Below are positions 18,635 to 28,823 of a stretch of DNA of 64,000 nucleotides, piece by piece. Where the stretch lies: NCBI GenBank assembly GCA_900455085.1, contig UGTZ01000001.1, positions 2,386,501 through 2,450,500 of the forward strand. Reading direction: 5' to 3'. Below the pieces are notes generated by a model. The model was not told the origin of the DNA, did not search any database, and saw only the letters and a list, made by a program, of their open reading frames with translations. Origin of the DNA: Providencia rettgeri (GTDB lineage Bacteria > Pseudomonadota > Gammaproteobacteria > Enterobacterales > Enterobacteriaceae). The position numbers and the translations under genes are program-made. How positions within the stretch are numbered: the first letter of the stretch is position 1; each line of letters begins with the position of its first letter.

Positions 18635-20163
18635 TTACCCTTTACGAAACATTTTTAACATGCGTTGGGTTACAGTGAACCCACCAAAAATATTGATACT
18701 GGCGATCAATATGGCGATAAAGGATAAGAAGCTTACCCAGCCACCGCTTCCAATCTGGAGCAAGGCGCCCACGACGATGATCCCTGAAATAGCATTAGTG
18801 ACTGACATTAACGGTGTATGCAATGCATGAGTGACATTCCACACCACGTAATAACCGACCACACAAGCTAATGCAAATACCGTAAAGTGCGATAAAAACT
18901 CTTTTGGCGCTGAATTAGCGAACCAACCAAACAAGATGATGGCTAATGCCATCAAGCCATATTTCAGCGTCGGTGACATCTTTTTCTCAGGCGCTTTAAC
19001 TTTTTCAACCGATTGCGGTTTCGCCTGCGGTTGAGCAGATACCTGAATTGGGGGGCAGGCCAGGTGATTTCACCCTGCTTAATCACTGTGACCCCGCGAA
19101 TAACCAGATCGTCAAAATCAATGTTGATTTCACCGTCTTTTTCTTTGCATAGCAGTTTCATCAAGTTAACAAGGTTTGTTCCATATAACTGTGATGATTG
19201 AGTTGGCAAACGGCTTGGTAAGTCAGTGTAACCAATGATTTTTACGCCATTGTCAGTCACAACCAACTTATCTGCTTGAGTTAATTCACAGTTTCCCCCA
19301 GTTTGCGCAGCTAAGTCGACAACCACACTCCCTGGTTTCATTGATTCAACCATTTCCTTGGTAATCAATTTAGGGGCGGGTTTACCTGGGATCAGTGCCG
19401 TAGTCACAATGATATCGACTTCTTTCGCCTGAGCAGCGAACAATTCCATCTCAGCTTTAATAAATGCTTCTGACATCACTTTGGCATAGCCATCGCCACT
19501 ACCAGCCTCTTCTTTGAAATCTAATTCAAGGAATTCAGCTCCCATACTCTGAACTTGCTCTTTCACCTCAGGGCGAGTGTCAAAAGCGCGGACAATAGCG
19601 CCTAAGCTACCTGCAGCACCAATTGCAGCAAGGCCAGCAACCCCAGCACCGATGATCATGACTTTCGCTGGAGGCACTTTACCTGCTGCCGTAATTTGCC
19701 CCGTAAAAAAACGGCCAAATTCATGAGCAGCTTCAACAATTGCACGGTAGCCTGCAATGTTAGCCATTGAACTCAGCGCATCAAGTGACTGGGCACGTGA
19801 AATACGTGGCACGGCATCCATCGCCATCACGTTAATTTTCCGAGCTTTTAAAGCTTCCATTAGCTCAGCATTTTGTGCCGGCCAAATGAAACTCACCAGT
19901 GTTGCCCCTTCTTTTAACAGAGGAATTTCATCATCCAGTGGCGCGTTGACTTTAAAAACGATATCCGCAGCAAATGCAGTATCACGATCAACGATTTCTG
20001 CCCCCGCTTGTTCGTATGCTACATCATCAAAACTGGCTAAATGACCCGCATTTTGTTCTACACAGACAGAAAAACCTAACTTAAGAAGTTGAGTCACTGT
20101 TGATGGTGTAGCTGCAACACGCGCTTCATTGGCAAGTCTTTCTCTTGGTATACCAATACGCAT
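18635..20163 (-). CDS. pntA: NAD(P) transhydrogenase subunit alpha (one frameshift)
   Basis: Alpha subunit, 509 residues after repair (E. coli 510). The NAD-binding dI domain starts MRIGIPRERLANEARVAATP and contains the Rossmann motif KVMIIGAGVAGLAAIGAAGSLGA. The membrane part starts MSPTLKYGLMALAIILFGWF. The frame breaks in six G (19050-19055, plus strand); one more base gives WPAPPIQVSAQPQAKPQSVEK in place of an arginine-rich nonsense tail. The two pieces must be one polypeptide. Divergent from ydgH, as in E. coli. Confidence 0.93.
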
Positions 20164-20548
20164 AATGTTCCCTTTTTAATGCCTAACGTAATGTTGTTAA
20201 TAGAGTGTTTGCTAAAATAATGACTATCATCACAGAGAAAAGTCTTATTTTGTGCATAAACAGATTTTTAATGTTCTAATAACCTACTGAAAATAAGCTT
20301 CTTGATCCATAATTGATCTCGATTCTTAGACAGTAAATGGAATTCGCAGTGAAAATCTTAGTTTTAGGTCAATAAAATACTGGATACTTTAAAAAATCTG
20401 GTAAATTTAACTAGTCAATAATTATTTATTTCTCATAAAAAGAAAATCATGAGACAACGGGTTCCGTTACGTGTAATAATCACGTACATGTGATACAACT
20501 AAGATTCAGCATGTTTATAATAAATTGCGCAAGGCGGAAGGATTTTGT
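20164..20548. other. divergent promoter region pntA/ydgH
   Basis: 385 bases without a gene. It must hold the pntA (minus) and ydgH (plus) promoters. I can name no specific site with confidence. Confidence 0.5.
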
Positions 20549-21499
20549 ATGAAGCTGAAAACTACGGTCATCGCAGCCGCGGTGTTATCATTAACTAGTA
20601 TAACTGCTACTCAGGCGGCTGTTGAATTGACGCCAAAACAGGCTACTGAATTAAAACCTTATGAGCGTATAACAGTTACCGGGCGCTTTAATGCTATTTA
20701 TGAAGCATCCGATGCAGTCTCCCGTAGGGCTGATAAAATGGGGGCATATGCCTTTTACATTCAAAGCCTTGATGATGTAGGTGATAGCGGCAACATGCGT
20801 GTTGTTGCAGATGTCTACGCAAAAGATGCACCAGAAGTTGGTACACCGAAACGTCGTGTATTCGGTGGTGTTGAAGAAATGTCAAAAACTGACGCAACAG
20901 AATATGAGCCTTTTGATACTGTTACGGTAAGCGGTTTTTACCCTTCTCAACCAGACCTCTATGAGGCTATTGCTAAAAAAGCCCTTGAGAAAAATGCAGC
21001 CTCGTTCTATGTGGTTCGTAATATCGCAATGAATGATGGTGGAAACACATTAGCAACGGCTTACATCTATAAGAAAGATGCCCCGAAACGACAAGTACTT
21101 AATGAAGACGCAGTGGTTCCTGCTGATTCAGAAGCTGGTCGAGCTCTATTAGCTGAAGGCGGTGAAGCAGCTAAAAAAGTACGTATCCCAGGTGTTGCAT
21201 CTTCTGAAGAGCCAACAAGCGCAGTCGGTCGCTTCTTTGAAACCTCTAGCAGCCAGCCAGGTCGTACTAGTGTGACTCTGCCAAGTGGCTATGTTATTGA
21301 AGAAGTGAACAAAACAGCAGCAGCTCAAATGGTTCCATTTGACTCTATTACATTCTCAGGATATTACACCAATACGCCAGAGGTACGTTACCAAATAGCA
21401 AAACGTGCTGAAGCTAAAGGGGCTAAATATTTCCATATTACAAGAGAATGGCAATCTAATGGTGGAAGTGTCACTATCAGTGCTGACTTGTTTAAATAA
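20549..21499 (+). CDS. ydgH: YdgH/BhsA/McbA-like (DUF1471) periplasmic protein
   Basis: 316-residue exported protein with a signal peptide (cleavage after TQAA, about residue 25) and three copies of the DUF1471 fold. Each starts with a phrase of the type PYERITVTGRFN, PFDTVTVSGFYP or PFDSITFSGYYT and ends with a strand containing VADVYAKDA, ATAYIYKKD or ISADLFK. The three-domain form is YdgH; single-domain relatives respond to stress and affect biofilms. The start is set at 20549 because GGAAGGA lies upstream and a signal peptide begins there. In E. coli it also lies between pntA and ydgI. Confidence 0.93.
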   Translation: MKLKTTVIAAAVLSLTSITATQAAVELTPKQATELKPYERITVTGRFNAIYEASDAVSRRADKMGAYAFYIQSLDDVGDSGNMRVVADVYAKDAPEVGTPKRRVFGGVEEMSKTDATEYEPFDTVTVSGFYPSQPDLYEAIAKKALEKNAASFYVVRNIAMNDGGNTLATAYIYKKDAPKRQVLNEDAVVPADSEAGRALLAEGGEAAKKVRIPGVASSEEPTSAVGRFFETSSSQPGRTSVTLPSGYVIEEVNKTAAAQMVPFDSITFSGYYTNTPEVRYQIAKRAEAKGAKYFHITREWQSNGGSVTISADLFK

Positions 21500-21518
21500 C
21501 CGAGTATTACGTGATGTT

Positions 21519-21543
21519 AAAACCAGCCTACTCGGCTGGTTTT
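21519..21543 (+). terminator. terminator of ydgH
   Basis: Ten-base stem AAAACCAGCC (21519-21528) and GGCTGGTTTT (21534-21543) with a five-base loop and a continuing T run. Confidence 0.92.
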
Positions 21544-21801
21544 TTTGTTTTTATACTTTCTCTTTACGTTATTTATTTTCTTTGGCTCTATTCACTTCCA
21601 TTCTTTTAAAAAAGTGCATAAAACATCTTTAAAAATGCATACATTGCCATTGCATATCTGTCATTTCGTTCGTAGAATCCACACCTATGAAAACATGCAG
21701 TCATTCTATCTGCTTTTTTAATGGCTACTAGTTAAACTAATTATTGCAATGGCATTTTAACGTCATTTTAACTTTTGATTTCTGAACGTTCAGGATTTAC
21801 T

Positions 21802-23193
21802 TTGAAAAATACTTTGAGTCTTACCGCACTAACAGCGCTAGTTCTTAGCTCAATGGTTGGCGCCGGTGTTTTTAGTCTCCCTCAAAATATGGCGGAAGTT
21901 GCCAGCCCACTCGCATTAATAATTGGTTGGTCAATTACAGGTGTGGGTATCCTCTTTTTAGCATTTGCCCTATTGTTACTTTCCCGCATACGTCCTGACC
22001 TTGACGGTGGAATATTTACTTACGCAAAAGTCGGCTTCGGGGAATTAATTGGTTTCTGTTCAGCCTGGGGGTATTGGCTATGTGCGGTAGTTGCCAATGT
22101 GTCTTATCTCGTTATCGTATTCGCAGCAATCAGTTTTTTTACAGATACGCCTGATAACATTGTTTTTGGTGATGGGAATACATGGCAAGCTCTAATCGGA
22201 GAGTCCATACTTCTCTGGTTTGTTCATTATTTAGTCCTTCGAGGGGTACAGACAGCCGCTGGGATTAATAAACTTGCTACAATGGCAAAATTGGTTCCTC
22301 TTGGCTTATTTATTGTATTGGCTTTTTTTGCGTTTAAACTTGATATTTTCAATGCAGATTTTAGTGGTATCGAATTTGGTGTTCCGGTTTGGGAACAAGT
22401 TAAAGATACCATGCTGATTACACTCTGGGTATTTATTGGTATCGAAGGTGCTGTTGTCGTTTCTGCTAGAGCTAAAAATCGCCGTGATGTTGGCTTAGCA
22501 ACAATTTTTGCAGTAAGTTCTGCATTAATTATCTACATTCTTGTTACCTTACTTTCCCTAGGTATCATGCCTAGAGCTGAACTCGCAGAAATAAAAAACC
22601 CATCCATGGCTCCGCTCATGGTAAATTTAATTGGTTCGAGTGGTGATATTATTATTGCGGCAGGCCTAATTATTTCCGTTTGTGGGGCTTATCTAAGCTG
22701 GACTATTATGGCTGCGGAAGTACCTTATATCGCAGCCCAATATCAATCATTCCCTAAAATATTCAACAAATTAAATAAAAATGATGCACCATCATCTTCT
22801 TTATGGCTCACCAATGGTGCAGTACAACTATCTTTGGTTCTTATTTGGCTTAGTGGGAGTAATTACAACACATTGCTTACCATCGCCTCTGAAATGATTT
22901 TAGTCCCTTATTTCCTTGTTGGCGCATTTTTAGTAAAAGTGGCTTTTGAACGTCATAATAAAGCATTACTTGCCGTTGGAGCCATTGCCAGCCTTTATGG
23001 TTTATGGCTGCTTTATGCATCAGGGTTAATTAATTTGCTATTATCTGTCGTTTTGTATGCTCCAGGTATTTTGGTCTTTTTCTATGCTCGTCAGCAGCAA
23101 ACCAACCAAATGCCATTAAAAGCGATTGAAAAAATTATGGCGTATGCCATTGCGATAGCCGCTATTCCTGCGCTCTATTATTTGGTTGCCTAG
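21802..23193 (+). CDS. ydgI: amino acid antiporter YdgI (basic amino acid/polyamine family)
   Basis: 463-residue permease of the APC superfamily, close to E. coli YdgI and related to arginine/ornithine antiporters. Family features include LSSMVGAGVFSLPQNMAEVASPLALIIGW in helix 1, GGIFTYAKVGFGELIGFCSAWGYWL, and WVFIGIEGAVVVSARAKNRRDVG. About twelve to thirteen helices. I set the start at the TTG at 21802: CAGGA lies six bases upstream and the E. coli protein begins at the equivalent position. An in-frame TTG at 21775 lacks a binding site. Confidence 0.9.
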   Translation: MKNTLSLTALTALVLSSMVGAGVFSLPQNMAEVASPLALIIGWSITGVGILFLAFALLLLSRIRPDLDGGIFTYAKVGFGELIGFCSAWGYWLCAVVANVSYLVIVFAAISFFTDTPDNIVFGDGNTWQALIGESILLWFVHYLVLRGVQTAAGINKLATMAKLVPLGLFIVLAFFAFKLDIFNADFSGIEFGVPVWEQVKDTMLITLWVFIGIEGAVVVSARAKNRRDVGLATIFAVSSALIIYILVTLLSLGIMPRAELAEIKNPSMAPLMVNLIGSSGDIIIAAGLIISVCGAYLSWTIMAAEVPYIAAQYQSFPKIFNKLNKNDAPSSSLWLTNGAVQLSLVLIWLSGSNYNTLLTIASEMILVPYFLVGAFLVKVAFERHNKALLAVGAIASLYGLWLLYASGLINLLLSVVLYAPGILVFFYARQQQTNQMPLKAIEKIMAYAIAIAAIPALYYLVA

Positions 23194-23203
23194 TCTTATA
23201 TAA

Positions 23204-23236
23204 AGGGCTTAATTTTTATGTGTAAATTTAAGCCCT
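23204..23236 (+). terminator. terminator of ydgI
   Basis: Nine-base stem AGGGCTTAA (23204-23212) and TTAAGCCCT (23228-23236), starting 11 bases after the stop. The T tract is poor. Confidence 0.6.
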
Positions 23237-23424
23237 AATCTGCTGCAAAATCCTAGTCCCTGGTCGCTTAATAGCCCAATAGTTTTCTATTACCCCTCCT
23301 CTTTCAATATTTTTCGCTCTCTTATTTTAGTGAAAATGACTGTTGTACGAACTCGAAAGTTTATATTTTTAATCCCCCTTAGTATGTTGTAACTAAATAA
23401 ACCAAGATTAACTAAAATAAAAAA

Positions 23425-23451
23425 CGCTTCACATAAACAATATGTGAAGCG
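23425..23451. terminator. terminator downstream of hrpA
   Basis: Eleven-base perfect stem CGCTTCACATA (23425-23435) and TATGTGAAGCG (23441-23451) with a five-base loop. On the minus strand it is followed by TTTTTTATTTTAG and lies just after the hrpA stop. Confidence 0.88.
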
Positions 23452-23475
23452 CCAATGAGTAAAAAATAATAGTTC

Positions 23476-26400
23476 TTACAGCTGTTGTGATAAGTGTTCC
23501 ATCAACTGCATAATGCGTTTATCCGAAATTGGGTATGGTGTTCCAAGCTGTTGGGCAAACAAGCTAACTCGCAATTCTTCAATCATCCAACGAATTTCTT
23601 GAACTTCTGGCATATTTCTCTGAATTGGAGATAATTTAACTAGCCATTGTTGCCACATATTCTGAACATGCTCTACCTTACTCATTTGAGCACGATCTCG
23701 GTTAGGGTCAATCGCTAATTTTTCTAATCTCCGCTCTATTCCATTTAAATAACGAAGAATATCAGGTAAGCGCTTCCAACCATGAGTGGTCACAAAGCCT
23801 TTAAATACCAAATTCGACATTTGTGTTTTTATATCCGATAACGCTATCGCCATCGAAAAATCAACCCGCCCTTTTAGACGTTTATTGATAGCAAACACCG
23901 CTGTTAATATTTGTTCAACTTGCTTAGCAATATTAACAACCACATCATTTAATTCTGCACGTGCAAACTCTTTCAGCTTTTCAAACTGCACTTCATCCCA
24001 TACCGCACCACCAAAATCAGCAATTATTTGGTCGACGCCACAAGCAATACAGTCATCAATTAACTCTAATACCTTACCATAAGGGTTAAAATACAGACCT
24101 AATTTTGATTTATTTGGTAATTTTTCATGTAGATATTTAATTGGCGATGGAATGTTTAACAGCAATAACCGACGCACTCCGGCCCACATTGCTTGCTGTT
24201 GTTCCAATTCGGTTTCAAATACCTTGATACCCAACGCTATTTTTCTCATCGACTAACGCAGGATAAGCTTTAACGGAATATCCGCCTCTTTTTTGCTCAT
24301 AACGTTGAGGTAACTCGCCAAAACTCCAAATATGTAACCCATGTTGCTCAATACCGTCATCCACAACTTCAGATAACGTTTCTTGCACTTTTTCTTTTAA
24401 GCTATTTTTTAGCTCATCAAGATTTTGCCCTTCCGCAACGGCTTTATTTTTGTCACCCACAACACGATACGTCATTTTTAAATGGGCTGGAAGCTGCGCT
24501 AATTGCCATGATTCACGTTCAACAGTGACACCCGTCATACGGCGTAATTCACGTTCAAGTTTATCCAATACGCTGCCTTCAGGCTCTGGCACTCGTTCTA
24601 AAAATGCAGAAGCATAATTAGGTGCAGGGACAAAATTTCGTCTAATAGGTTTAGGTAGTGATTTGATTAAAGCAACGATTAGCTCATGACGCAGCCCAGG
24701 AACTTGCCAATCAAAGCCAATATTCTGAACCTGATTTAATACAGCAAGAGGTATATGTACCGTCACACCCATCAGCATCAGTTCCAGGTTCAAATTGGTA
24801 ACTCAACCGAAATTTTAAATCTCCTTGATGCCAATAGTTAGGGTAATCAAGTGCCGAAACATTGCTGGCATCCTCTTTAATCAGCATACTTTTTTCAAAG
24901 CTTAACAGGTCAGATTGTTGCTTAGATGCTGTTTTCCACCAATTATCAAAATGACGGGAAGAAATCACATCATTCGGGATACGTTGGTCATAAAATGCAA
25001 ATAATGTTTCATCATCAACTAAAATGTCACGTCGACGTGATTTATGCTCCAAATCCTCTACTTCTGATAATAATTTCAGATTTTCTTTAAAGAATGCGTG
25101 GCGAGTGACCCAATCCCCTTCAACCAAAGCGTGACGAATGAATAACTCACGGCATAGTAATGGGTCAATATTCCCATAGTTAACCTGCCTTGACGCAACA
25201 ATAGGTAGCCCATATAGAGTCACTTTTTCGGATGCCATTACCGCGCCTTCAGATTTTGACCAATGAGGCTCACTATAACTATGTTTAGTTAAATGTTCAG
25301 CTAAGGGTTCAACCCACTCAACATCGATGGATGCGGCAATTCTTCCCCATAATTTCGATGTTTCAACAAGTTCCGCAACCATTGTCCATTTTGGTGGTTT
25401 TTTAAACAACCCCGAACCTGGGAAAAATAGTAAAACGTGCATTCCTAGCCCCAGTGAATTCGTGTTTATCGGCATCTTTTTGACCAATATGTGAAAGTAA
25501 CCCAGCCAATAGCGAAACGTGAATACTTCGAAAATCAGCCTCAGAACTATTAATTGCAAAACCTTGCTCTTTTACCACTTGCCTCAGCTGGGTATATAAA
25601 TCTTGCCACTCTCGAATACGTAAATAATTGAGAAAATCTTGGCGGCACATTTTTCTAAATTGGGCGTTAGAAAGCTGCGTTTGTTGTTCTTTTAAGTAAT
25701 CCCAAAGATTTAAAAAGGCTAAGAAATCTGATTGCTTATCATGGAAACGGCGATGTTTTTCATCAGCAGCTTGCTGTTTATCTAACGGTCTCTCCCGCGG
25801 ATCTTGAATTGATAATGCAGAAACAATCACCATTGTCTCACGTACTGCACCATGTTTACGTGCTTCAATCACCATCCGAGCAAGTCTTGGGTCAACAGGA
25901 AGCTGAGCTAGCTGCCGACCTGTATCTGTCAATTGATAGCCTTTATCTGCCTGTTTGTGGGACTTAATTGCACCTAGCTCTTCCAGTAATTTCACACCAT
26001 CTTGGATATTACGTTTATCTGGAGCCTCTACAAATGGAAACGCGGAAATATCACCAAGACCAATAGAAGTCATTTGTAATATAACTGATGCTAAATTCGT
26101 CCGTAAAATTTCAGGGTCTGTAAACTCTGGGCGTGATAGAAAGTCATCTTCTGAATATAAACGAATACAAATCCCATCGGAAACACGGCCACAGCGCCCT
26201 TTACGTTGATTAGCTGAAGCCTGAGAGATAGCTTCAACAGGGAGACGCTGTACTTTTGTACGGTAACTATAACGACTAATACGTGCATAACCGGTATCAA
26301 TGACATATTTGATACCAGGTACAGTTAATGATGTTTCTGCTACGTTTGTTGCAAGAATGATCCGCCGTCCCCCATGAGGATGAAAGATGCGATTTTGCTC

Positions 26401-27378
26401 ACTATTAGAAAGCCTTGCGAATAATGGTAAGATTTCAGTATGACGTAAAGAAAGTTTTGATAACGCATCTGCGGTATCACGAATTTCCCGCTCACCACTC
26501 ATAAAAATCAATATATCGCCATTACCTTCAACAGATAGCTCATTTACTGCATCTATTATCCCATCTATTTGGTCACGGTCGCTATCGTTCTGATCTCCCA
26601 TAATAGGACGATAACGGACTTCAACCGGATAGGTACGGCCAGACACTTCAACAATCGGAGCATGATTAAAGTGTTTCGAAAAACGTTCTGGGTCAATAGT
26701 TGCTGATGTAATAATAACTTTTAAATCAGGGCGTCTTGGTAATAATTGACGTAAATAACCTAAAATAAAGTCGATATTGAGGCTTCTTTCGTGAGCTTCA
26801 TCGATGATGATAGTGTCATATTGCAACAGCAATTTGTCATTTTGTAGTTCCGCAAGCAAGATACCATCAGTCATCAATTTGACTTGAGTTGTTTCACTCA
26901 CTTGGTCACTAAATCGCACTTTATAGCCAACATTTGAACCTAATTCACATTCAAGTTCTTGAGCAAGACGTGTAGCGACTGAGCGTGCGGCTAAACGTCT
27001 TGGCTGAGTGTGGCCTATAAATCCTAGGACCCCTCTGCCAAGTTCTAGACAAATTTTTGGAATTTGGGTGGTCTTTCCAGAGCCCGTTTCACCTGCAACA
27101 ATAACTACTTGATGCTTTTTAATGGCATCTAAAATAACCTCTTTTTTCTGGCTGACGGGTAAATTATCCGGATACACAATTTTAGGCACATTTAATCGTT
27201 TAATTTCAACTTTTTGTTTGGCCTTTTCAATATCTATTTTAATAGCGTCAAGTACCGCAGAGCGCGATTTTTCGTTCTGGATCTTTGCAATACCTTGCAC
27301 TCTTTTCTTTAGTAACCATTGGTCACGTAATGAAGTTTGTCCAATATCAGCGGTTAATGCTGTCAGAATGGATTTCAC
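23476..27378 (-). CDS. hrpA: ATP-dependent RNA helicase HrpA (three frameshifts)
   Basis: DEAH-box RNA helicase of 1299 residues after repair (E. coli about 1300). The N-terminal helicase shows Walker A VAGETGSGKTTQIPK, DEAH in IIIDEAHERSLNIDF, SAT in ITSATIDPERF and motif VI QRKGRCGRV. The long C-terminal extension is the HrpA-specific DUF3418 part. Frames change at GGG (25420-25422), CCC (24768-24770) and five T (24240-24244); deleting one base at each gives FTIFPGSGLFKKPP, DADGVTVHIPLAVL and VDEKIALGIKVF, all matching the E. coli protein as I recall it. HrpA is linked to ribosome rescue. Divergent from azoR, as in E. coli. Confidence 0.92.
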
Positions 27379-27592
27379 CTGTTAAATCCTTATCTTTAAT
27401 AAATTTCAATACACGCTAGCCAATCCACTTCGCAATTTGTAAGGGCTAAATTTCGTTTTTATTTTTAATTGTTATTATCACATAAAAATACCATCAATTT
27501 TTTTGAAGAAGGCTATCTAATTTTTTTCCTATCAATCAGTTACACCTTACGTATCATTACCAATAAAGTTTTACCTAAAAATAGAGGAACAC

Positions 27593-28192
27593 ATGAGTAA
27601 AGTATTACTATTGAAATCAAGTATTCTGGCTGACTATTCACAAAGCAATAAAATGGCAGATTACTTTATTCAACAATGGCAGGAAAAACACTCAGCAGAT
27701 ACAGTAACTGTACGAGATTTAGTCAAAGAGCCAATTCCAGCGATTGACGGTGAAATTTTAGCAGCTTTTAGCCCAAGTGACACGAAAACAGAACAACAAC
27801 AAGCACATTTGGACCTGTCAAATACGTTGATTGATGAAATTAAAGCTCACGATGTGATTGTTATTGCAGCCCCAATGTATAACTTTACGATTTCTTCTCA
27901 TTTAAAACATTACTTCGACTTTATCGCTCGCTCAGGGCACACGTTTAAATATACAGAACAAGGTTCTGTTGGCTTATTAAAAGACAAGCGTGCCTATGTA
28001 TTAACGAGTCGAGGTGGTATCTATAAAGGTACACCAACAGATACCATGGTGCCTTATTTAACATTATTTTTAGATTTCATTGGCATTACAGACGTTGAGT
28101 TCGTTTTTGCTGAAGGAACATCGTTAGGCCAAGAGTCCGTTGAACGAGCACATCAACAAGCACAAAACCATATAAATACTATTATCGCTTAA
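27593..28192 (+). CDS. azoR: FMN-dependent NADH azoreductase
   Basis: 199-residue flavodoxin-fold enzyme that reduces quinones and azo compounds with NADH. Visible are the phosphate-binding loop VLLLKSSILADYSQSNKM, the FMN site APMYNFTISSHLKHYFDFIARSGHTFKYT and the second FMN loop TSRGGIYKG. AGAGGAA lies nine bases before the start. It probably protects against quinone/thiol stress. Divergent from hrpA. Confidence 0.95.
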   Translation: MSKVLLLKSSILADYSQSNKMADYFIQQWQEKHSADTVTVRDLVKEPIPAIDGEILAAFSPSDTKTEQQQAHLDLSNTLIDEIKAHDVIVIAAPMYNFTISSHLKHYFDFIARSGHTFKYTEQGSVGLLKDKRAYVLTSRGGIYKGTPTDTMVPYLTLFLDFIGITDVEFVFAEGTSLGQESVERAHQQAQNHINTIIA

Positions 28193-28250
28193 GATATAGT
28201 CTTTTTAAGTCATATATTATTAAAACCCAAAGCTACCATTGTTATATTTT

Positions 28251-28269
28251 GCGCACTTTCTGAGTGCGC
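28251..28269. terminator. bidirectional terminator azoR/ydbL
   Basis: GCGCACT (28251-28257) and AGTGCGC (28263-28269) with a five-base loop followed by TTTTTA. It lies between convergent genes, four bases before the ydbL stop. Confidence 0.85.
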
Positions 28270-28272
28270 TTT

Positions 28273-28602
28273 TTATTTCTTTTGTAACCATTGGCCATTA
28301 ATGCCACGCACAAACTCCCCAGGACTTGCCCGTTCTACGAGTTTTTGCCCTGCTATCCTAGCGACCTCATTTGTTTTTAGGTTATTTTTTGCAGCAATTT
28401 CGCTGTATCTTTTTTCTCGTTCTTGGTTAATTTGTGCTGCTAGCTTAGTTGCCTCCTGGTTACTCGTATTAATCGGAGCTAAATAGCCCGACAGTGTTTC
28501 CCCTAATAGGCCTGTTTCTTTGGCTTCATCAACCGTAATTGCTATCGTCTGAAAAGCAGTCAATAATGAACATAGTGCTAGTACCTTGATAATTCGACTC
28601 AT
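28273..28602 (-). CDS. ydbL: YdbL family periplasmic protein (DUF1318)
   Basis: 109-residue exported protein: signal peptide of about 21 residues (ALCSLLTAFQTIA), then an alpha-helical domain with EAKETGLLGETLSGYL and VARIAGQKLVERASPGEFV, typical of DUF1318. Its start overlaps the ynbE stop by four bases. Third gene of ydbH-ynbE-ydbL. YdbH and YnbE have been reported to form a bridge between the membranes that helps outer-membrane lipid homeostasis, with YdbL assisting. Confidence 0.9.
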   Translation of the reverse strand: MSRIIKVLALCSLLTAFQTIAITVDEAKETGLLGETLSGYLAPINTSNQEATKLAAQINQEREKRYSEIAAKNNLKTNEVARIAGQKLVERASPGEFVRGINGQWLQKK

Positions 28603-28823
28603 TTAGGATTTACCTCACCGAACAAATCACTATTTTCTTTCAATAATTCTTCTACTTGCCTATCCGCTTTTATTTGGATTTCATGTTCAATTTTTACATT
28701 CATATTAATATTGATGGGCTTATCCGGTGTTGCGACCTCAACTCGCAAGCAAGCTGATAACAACAATGCGATCGATATAGCTGTAGTGAATTTTAATATT
28801 TTCACGTTCATTCTTATGCTCAT
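28599..28823 (-). CDS. ynbE: YnbE family small outer-membrane lipoprotein
   Basis: About 74 residues with a lipoprotein signal ending LLLSAC, then VEVATPDKPININMNVKIEHEIQ, the conserved YnbE core. I favour the ATG at 28823, which overlaps the ydbH stop (TAATG) and so would be translationally coupled; an ATG at 28811 would give 70 residues. It is thought to stack on the C-terminus of YdbH at the outer membrane. Confidence 0.87.
   Translation of the reverse strand: MSIRMNVKILKFTTAISIALLLSACLRVEVATPDKPININMNVKIEHEIQIKADRQVEELLKENSDLFGEVNPK

Noticed and set aside
23476..27378. Four separate genes in place of hrpA
   Set aside because: The pieces join into one full-length HrpA when single bases in short runs are corrected; only one gene is present.
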